This document shows, piece after piece, positions 59,522 to 64,000 of a stretch of 64,000 bases of DNA. The notes beneath the pieces were generated by a model, which worked only from the letters and a program-made list of their open reading frames with translations, did no database searches and had not been told where the DNA came from. This DNA comes from Chitinophaga sp. YR573. Lineage in GTDB: Bacteria > Bacteroidota > Bacteroidia > Chitinophagales > Chitinophagaceae. Location of the stretch: contig NZ_FOJF01000002.1 in NCBI RefSeq assembly GCF_900110995.1, forward strand, positions 434,001 to 498,000. The letters run 5' to 3'. The translations under genes and the position numbers were made by a program. The stretch's first letter is position 1. Every line of letters starts with the position of its first letter.

Positions 59522-61279
59522 ATGCGTAGTTTTTTTAAAACATTCCTTGCCATTTTACTGGCTTTTGTGGTACTGATATTCATAGGGATTATTATTTTGT
59601 CTGTCATGATAGGCAAGGCACTTGCCCCGGAGCAGATGACCATAGATGCTAACTCGGTACTGGTGATAGAAACCAGCCAGCCCTATAACGAAGTGAAAAG
59701 CGTAGACCCGGTAAGTGCCGTATTACGCAGAGGGCCACAATCTACCCCCGGCCTTTTCGACGTGGTACGTTTACTGGAAAATGCTGCTACTGATGATAAT
59801 ATCAAAGGAATTTACCTGAAAGCAGATAATAATGTGAACGGATTCGCTACCAATGAAGAGATCCGTAATGCACTTCTGAAATTCAAACACTCCGGTAAAT
59901 TCATTTATTCCTATGGAGAAGCGATGAGCCAGCAGGGCTATTACATGGCATCCCTGGGAGATAAGGTATATGTGCATCCTAAAGGAGGCATCGACTTTGG
60001 CGGTTTTTACAGTCAGCTGATGTTCCTGAAAGGTACGCTTGAGAAGTTGGAGATACAGCCACAGATCTTTTATGATGGGCGTTTCAAAAGCGCTACAGAG
60101 CCTTTGCGTGAAACACAGATGACGGTAGCTAACCGCATCCAGACCACCGCTTACCTGGGAGAGCTGTACAGCAACTTTCTGCAACGTATAGGGGAGTCCC
60201 GTAAGATTGATACGGCTACTTTACATGGTTATGCCAATGAAGGACTTATCCAGAGCGCTGAGGATGCTGCTAAATACAAGCTGGTAGATGGCCTGCGTTA
60301 TGACGACCAGGTAATGGACGAGATTAAGAGGAAGTTAGGTTTGAGCGGGGATGATAAAGTGAACTTTGTTTCCCTGAAAGATTATGATAATGCAAGACCG
60401 ATTGTTTATAAAGACGGTGAGAGCAAAATAGCGCTGATTTATGCGCAGGGAGATATTAAAGGGGGAGATGATGATAATGAGACGACTATCAGTAGTGGTA
60501 ACTTTATAAAACTGATCCGTAAGGCTCGTCAGGATAATTCTATTAAGGCGATCGTGTTCCGGGTGAATTCTCCGGGTGGTAGTGCCCTGGCATCTGAAAC
60601 GATCTGGCGTGAACTGGAACTGGCAAAGAAGTCCAAACCTGTAGTGGTATCTATGGGTGATTATGCAGCTTCCGGTGGTTATTATATCTCCTGCATGGCG
60701 GATTCCATCTTTGCACAGCCGAATACTTTAACCGGTTCTATTGGTGTATTCGGGATGGTGTTTAACATGGAGAACTTCTTTAAGAATAAACTGGGGATCA
60801 CATTTGATGGTGTAAAGACCGCTCAGTATGCTGATCTTGGTACGGGCTCCCGTCCGATGAATGAAGTGGAAAAACGCTTTATGCAGGGTTCCGTGGATAG
60901 CATCTACAGTACTTTTAAAAGCAGGGTGGTAGTTGGCCGTAAACTGAGTGGCGCTGTGGTAGACAGTATTGCCCAGGGCCGTGTATGGAGTGGTATACAG
61001 GCAAAACAACTGGGACTGGTAGACCGTATCGGTGGCATTGAAGACGCTATTGCCTGTGCCGCAAAGCTGGCGAAAGTATCTTCTTACCGTTTACGTGAAT
61101 ATCCTGAACCCAAGAGTACGATGGAGAAGCTGATGAAGAGCCTGGGTGGTGAAGCTGATGCCAATGCGCTGAAGAGCGAACTGGGTGTGAATTATAACCT
61201 GTACATGCAGGTGAAACGTATACAGAGCATGAACGGGGAAATACAGGCAAGAATGCCGTACGACCTGGATGTGAAGTAA
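59522..61279 (+). CDS. sppA: Signal peptide peptidase SppA, 67-kDa type
   Basis: 585 residues with one N-terminal membrane segment (FLAILLAFVVLIFIGIIIL). The duplicated ClpP-like domains carry the active Lys in FYDGRFKSATEPLRETQM (~188) and the nucleophile Ser in GDYAASGGYYISCMADS (~384), as in the long SppA proteins. It degrades cleaved signal peptides in the cytoplasmic membrane. The length (E. coli 618) fits. Divergent from folK; a fold-back repeat follows. Confidence 0.94.
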   Translation: MRSFFKTFLAILLAFVVLIFIGIIILSVMIGKALAPEQMTIDANSVLVIETSQPYNEVKSVDPVSAVLRRGPQSTPGLFDVVRLLENAATDDNIKGIYLKADNNVNGFATNEEIRNALLKFKHSGKFIYSYGEAMSQQGYYMASLGDKVYVHPKGGIDFGGFYSQLMFLKGTLEKLEIQPQIFYDGRFKSATEPLRETQMTVANRIQTTAYLGELYSNFLQRIGESRKIDTATLHGYANEGLIQSAEDAAKYKLVDGLRYDDQVMDEIKRKLGLSGDDKVNFVSLKDYDNARPIVYKDGESKIALIYAQGDIKGGDDDNETTISSGNFIKLIRKARQDNSIKAIVFRVNSPGGSALASETIWRELELAKKSKPVVVSMGDYAASGGYYISCMADSIFAQPNTLTGSIGVFGMVFNMENFFKNKLGITFDGVKTAQYADLGTGSRPMNEVEKRFMQGSVDSIYSTFKSRVVVGRKLSGAVVDSIAQGRVWSGIQAKQLGLVDRIGGIEDAIACAAKLAKVSSYRLREYPEPKSTMEKLMKSLGGEADANALKSELGVNYNLYMQVKRIQSMNGEIQARMPYDLDVK

Positions 61280-61615
61280 GCCTGCTTTTTGTAACCAAAC
61301 ATAATAGGCTCCGTTTCCCGCAAAACATAATAGGCTCCGGTAGGAGCCCCGTGTTTGTAGTAAATGTTCATCTTCTCTTTAATAGACTCCGTAGGAGTCC
61401 CCTGAAATTCGGAAGGGGACTCCTACGGAGTCTTTGTTTTGTTGTTTAATATGTTTTCTACAAACACGGGGCTCCTACCGGAGCCTATTGTGTTTTGTTG
61501 TTTATTGCATTTGATACAAACATGGGGCTAACGGAGCCTTTTTTTACTTCTTTTTATGGAATGAGCAAAACAATAGCTAGTTTTACGCGATTTTTTAAGC
61601 AACAGATCTAGTAGT
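61280..61615. other. Intergenic region filled by the family A repeat
   Basis: 336 bases without a gene, mostly the second copy of the nested fold-back repeat; the 75 bases before the permease ATG show no clear promoter. Confidence 0.6.
61307..61545. repeat. Nested fold-back repeat, family A, copy 2
   Basis: Three nested levels. Innermost 61385-61403 / 61414-61432, perfect 19 bp, identical to copy 1. Middle 61321-61360 / 61458-61497, 40 bp with one mismatch (core GGCTCCGGTAGGAGCCCCG). Outermost GGCTCCGTT at 61307-61315 / AACGGAGCC at 61530-61538, followed by TTTTTTT. The middle core differs from copy 1 at three places and all three are compensated in the opposite arm. Confidence 0.93.
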
Positions 61616-62710
61616 ATGGCGGTGAAATATAACCAATGGAAGGCCTTGCTGGCCATGGCCAAAGCAAGTTTGAAAGCGATATTGAGAAGTCCTTCGGCAG
61701 TTATTTTCAGCCTGGGTTTTCCGCTGGTATTTATCCTGGTATTCGGTTTTATAGGGGATAGTGCGGTATCTGTCAAAATAGGGGTGGATAAGGCCACGGA
61801 TACCAGCAGTTATGTATTTCAGGCGCTTCGCAAAGAGAAAACCCTGAAACTGATCATGGATAAGTCAGCCGCAGAGATGCAGGACGATCTGAAAAAAGGG
61901 CATCTCACCGCTATTATCAATATTACGAAAGATGGTGCGGCTCCTGCCTGTGATGTAAAAGTAAGTACCTCAACAGCTTCTGTAGATAAGATCCAGTTAT
62001 TCAATTCCATCCTCAAAGGGGTGATTTACCAGGCAGATGATAACTTCTACCCGCGTAAGTCTGTTGCCAAGATAGAACCTATGATCGTTTTACCCGGCCG
62101 CCGGTATAAAACCATTGACTTTATCCTGCCTGGTCTGCTGAGTTTTTCTTTGCTGAGTGCTGCCGTGTTCAGTACGGCATTTTTGTTCTTTAACCTGCGT
62201 CAGACGCTGGTATTAAAACGTTTCTTCGCTACGCCTATCAGGCGTATTCATATAGTGCTGGGTGAAGCGCTGGCCCGTCTGGTATTCCAGGTGGCAGGTG
62301 CGGTGATCATCCTGGCCATTGGCTACTTTGCTTTTGGCTTTACGCTGGTACATGGCTGGAGTACTTTCTTTGAGATGTTGTTACTCACTGCCTTCGGGGT
62401 AGTGGTATTCATGGGTTTCGGCTTTGTGGTGAGCGGCATTGCTACCAGTGAGAGTACTATTCCACCTATTGCCAACGTTATTACATTACCACAGTTTCTG
62501 CTGGCGGGTACATTTGTACCGGTAGATGCTTTCCCTTCCTGGTTACAGCCTGTGTGCAGGATCATGCCACTGACTTACCTGAACGATGCTTTTCGTAAAA
62601 TAGCCTTTGAAGGGTTGCATTTATGGAATATTGGACTGGAATTAGGTGTTATCACGCTTTGGGGGATAGTAGTCTATGCAGTAGCTGTAAAGGTTTTCCG
62701 CTGGGAATAA
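61616..62710 (+). CDS. ABC-2 type transporter permease
   Basis: 364 residues. One N-terminal helix (LRSPSAVIFSLGFPLVFILVFGF), a periplasmic domain (~50-170), then five helices (~170-355) with FATPIRRIHIVLGEALARLVFQ and FVPVDAFPSWLQPVCRIMPL followed by TYLNDAFRKIA, the ABC-2 membrane signature. It works with an ATP-binding subunit that is not adjacent in this window, which is unusual as most such permeases have it alongside. Exported substrate (drug, lipid or polysaccharide) unknown. It precedes the SRPBCC genes by 25 bases. Confidence 0.9.
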   Translation: MAVKYNQWKALLAMAKASLKAILRSPSAVIFSLGFPLVFILVFGFIGDSAVSVKIGVDKATDTSSYVFQALRKEKTLKLIMDKSAAEMQDDLKKGHLTAIINITKDGAAPACDVKVSTSTASVDKIQLFNSILKGVIYQADDNFYPRKSVAKIEPMIVLPGRRYKTIDFILPGLLSFSLLSAAVFSTAFLFFNLRQTLVLKRFFATPIRRIHIVLGEALARLVFQVAGAVIILAIGYFAFGFTLVHGWSTFFEMLLLTAFGVVVFMGFGFVVSGIATSESTIPPIANVITLPQFLLAGTFVPVDAFPSWLQPVCRIMPLTYLNDAFRKIAFEGLHLWNIGLELGVITLWGIVVYAVAVKVFRWE

Positions 62711-62735
62711 GCGGATTTTTTCATAACTTATACGT

Positions 62736-63287
62736 ATGCAAGCCTTATATATCATCCTGGGAACATTGGCCGTGCTCATCCCCGGTCTGTTTGTAATCAG
62801 CCTGTTTTTGCCGGCTACTGTTAAAGTGGTACGGGCCAGGGTAGTGCCAGCTACCGTTGCTGCTGTTTTTCAACAAGTAAATATATTACGGAACTGGGAG
62901 GGATGGTCTCCCTGGCATCAGCTGGACCCTGCATTAAAGCTTACTTACAGCGAAGCAGAATGTGGTGTAGGGGCTGGTTTTCAATGGGAAAGCAAACACA
63001 GGCAGGTGCGTAACGGGCAGCTTACTATTACGGAGTGCCGCCTGCACGAATATATAGCGCTGGATATGCAGTTCATGAGACAACGGATAGCCAAGGGCTA
63101 TTTCCGCTTTGAACCTGCCAGAATGGGGACACTGGTTACCTGGGGATTAAGGGCAGAGCTGGGGCAACATCCGGGAAGGAGATTGATGGGGCTGATGATG
63201 GATAAATGGATAGGAAAGGATTTTGAGAGGGGGCTTGAGAATTTGAAGAGAAGATGTATCCGGGAATCATCTGTAAATAATTTATGA
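62736..63287 (+). CDS. SRPBCC-family (polyketide-cyclase-like) protein with membrane anchor
   Basis: 183 residues. A hydrophobic N-terminus (ALYIILGTLAVLIPGLFVISLFL) precedes a START/SRPBCC domain: VVPATVAAVFQQVNILRNWEG, then WSPWHQLDPALKLTYSEAECGVGAGFQW. Likely a lipid- or small-molecule-binding protein anchored in the inner membrane; relatives of this layout are common and uncharacterised. Probably co-transcribed with the permease. Its stop codon TGA lies inside the family B repeat, whose left end is missing here, so the last ~10 codons may have been altered by the insertion. Confidence 0.82.
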   Translation: MQALYIILGTLAVLIPGLFVISLFLPATVKVVRARVVPATVAAVFQQVNILRNWEGWSPWHQLDPALKLTYSEAECGVGAGFQWESKHRQVRNGQLTITECRLHEYIALDMQFMRQRIAKGYFRFEPARMGTLVTWGLRAELGQHPGRRLMGLMMDKWIGKDFERGLENLKRRCIRESSVNNL

Positions 63288-63479
63288 CAGCGTAGATTGC
63301 CAGATGTTATTGATCATAAATACACTGCATCTGACTGTTTAGTTCTCTGATTTAGCTTTGGAATATGGGTTCAGGATTTGTTTTTCAATTTAACTTCACC
63401 TGATATTCACGTCAGATAAGGTGTATTTATTGATCAATAACATCCGGCACGAAGATTATGTAATCAAACTGAGGTACTA
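63282..63479. repeat. Fold-back repeat, family B (MITE-like), copy 2, left end truncated
   Basis: About 90% identical to copy 1 from TTATGACAG (63282) to the end at ~63482. Arms 63299-63325 / 63421-63448 and ATCTGAC / GTCAGAT (63329-63335 / 63411-63417) are kept. Compared with copy 1, three arm positions (6, 10, 13) changed in both arms in a compensating way, plus one mismatch and one bulge. The left terminal inverted repeat of copy 1 is absent here; the right one is present. Confidence 0.92.
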
Positions 63480-63533
63480 CCTTAAATACATAAGCAGAGT
63501 TATGTATTTAATTAATCAAATAGGGCGAGATTT

Positions 63534-64000
63534 ATGCCTGTATCCAATTTTATGCGAGTTATCAAGTTATTTTTACTGAGTGTTTTCTTTTTAGGTTTAC
63601 TGGTTTTCCTGTTATCGCTGCTATTGCCTTCCCGGGCTATTGTAGAACGCTCCGGCGTGATTGATGCCCCTATCAGCACTGTCTATGCTCAGATCAATGA
63701 TCTTAAAACCTGGCAACACTGGAATCCCTGGACGGCTCCTGGTACTGCACAGGAAATTAAGTATTCCGAACCAGCTTTCGGAACAGGTGCTTATTATACA
63801 TGGGCAGGTGTACAGACGGATAAACGTATAACCGGCAAAGTAACTATTACCAATAGTGATTCTCTGAAAGGAGTATATTATAATATGGATTTTGAAGGGA
63901 TGAAATCCGTGAAAGCCACCTTTAATCTCAGACCGGCAACCACCGGTACCGGTACCGCTATCCTCTGGCGGCTGGAAACAAACTTAGGCTACTTACCCTG
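63534..64000 (+). CDS. SRPBCC-family protein, second tandem copy, 3'-truncated by window edge
   Basis: About 155 residues are visible, open to the window end. ATG 63534 or 63552 begins a hydrophobic segment (VIKLFLLSVFFLGLLVFLLS) followed by a SRPBCC domain: VIDAPISTVYAQINDLKTWQ, then HWNPWTAPGTAQEIKYSEPA. It is a paralogue of the preceding gene (compare FQQVNILRNWEGWSPW), separated from it by a repeat. Probably a membrane-anchored lipid-binding-like protein. The C-terminus lies outside. Confidence 0.8.
   Translation, partial: MPVSNFMRVIKLFLLSVFFLGLLVFLLSLLLPSRAIVERSGVIDAPISTVYAQINDLKTWQHWNPWTAPGTAQEIKYSEPAFGTGAYYTWAGVQTDKRITGKVTITNSDSLKGVYYNMDFEGMKSVKATFNLRPATTGTGTAILWRLETNLGYLP

Overview
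The window comes from a member of the Bacteroidota, most likely a Chitinophaga-like member of the Chitinophagaceae. The evidence is a SusC/SusD pair, several Por-type (T9SS) sorting C-termini, lipoproteins with Cys followed by Lys/Asp, MacB-like lone permeases, A/T-rich leaders, TAnnTTTG-type -7 boxes, and RHS proteins of the two-gene Bacteroidota type. I see no rRNA, tRNA, CRISPR array, prophage or transposase gene. The left edge cuts a susC gene and the right edge cuts an SRPBCC gene.

Layout. 1-6584: 3' part of a polysaccharide-utilisation locus (SusC, SusD, two surface lipoproteins) closed by a terminator. 6.7-11.7 kb: MacB-like permease, Crp-like regulator, EgtD-like methyltransferase and a medium-chain dehydrogenase. 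11.9-12.9 kb: a desaturase that looks like eukaryotic dihydroceramide delta-4 desaturase. 12.87-17.84 kb (minus strand): a tight eight-gene operon headed by an ECF sigma factor and zinc-finger anti-sigma factor, followed by two YHS proteins, DoxX, DinB, an NRDE/ATP-grasp fusion and a LysE exporter. A spondin-domain lipoprotein diverges from it. Three copies of TGTAAGG-N15-CGACnAA lie before the sigma gene, before the lipoprotein and inside the operon before the YHS genes, so a self-contained ECF regulon can be read from the sequence.

19.4-28.9 kb: a glycosyltransferase-like gene, metallophosphoesterase, a TetR/flavoprotein/hydrolase group with a palindromic operator, an esterase, a PEP-mutase-like enzyme, an isolated PBP2 and a DUF4239 membrane protein. 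29-39.2 kb: secreted T9SS cargo (trypsin-like protease, SGNH hydrolase, Calx-beta protein) and a GH9 glycosidase. 39.4-48 kb: a decayed gene and an RHS polymorphic-toxin operon with a probable immunity gene. 48.5-58.2 kb: subtilisin-like protease, small membrane and unknown proteins, CE2-type esterase, an MG2/TonB-plug protein and a BaiN-type flavoprotein. 58.3-64 kb: deoxynucleoside kinase, folK, sppA, an ABC-2 permease and two tandem SRPBCC proteins.

Two families of non-coding fold-back repeats occur, each twice (31.8/61.3 kb and 37.05/63.3 kb). Within each family the paired arms differ between copies by compensating changes. A separate perfect 22-bp palindrome lies at 50.74 kb. The most interesting points are the ECF regulon with its internal promoter and start-codon-sequestering hairpin, the DEGS-like desaturase, the NRDE/ATP-grasp fusion and the covarying fold-back repeats. 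All assignments are from reading the sequence; no database search was run.
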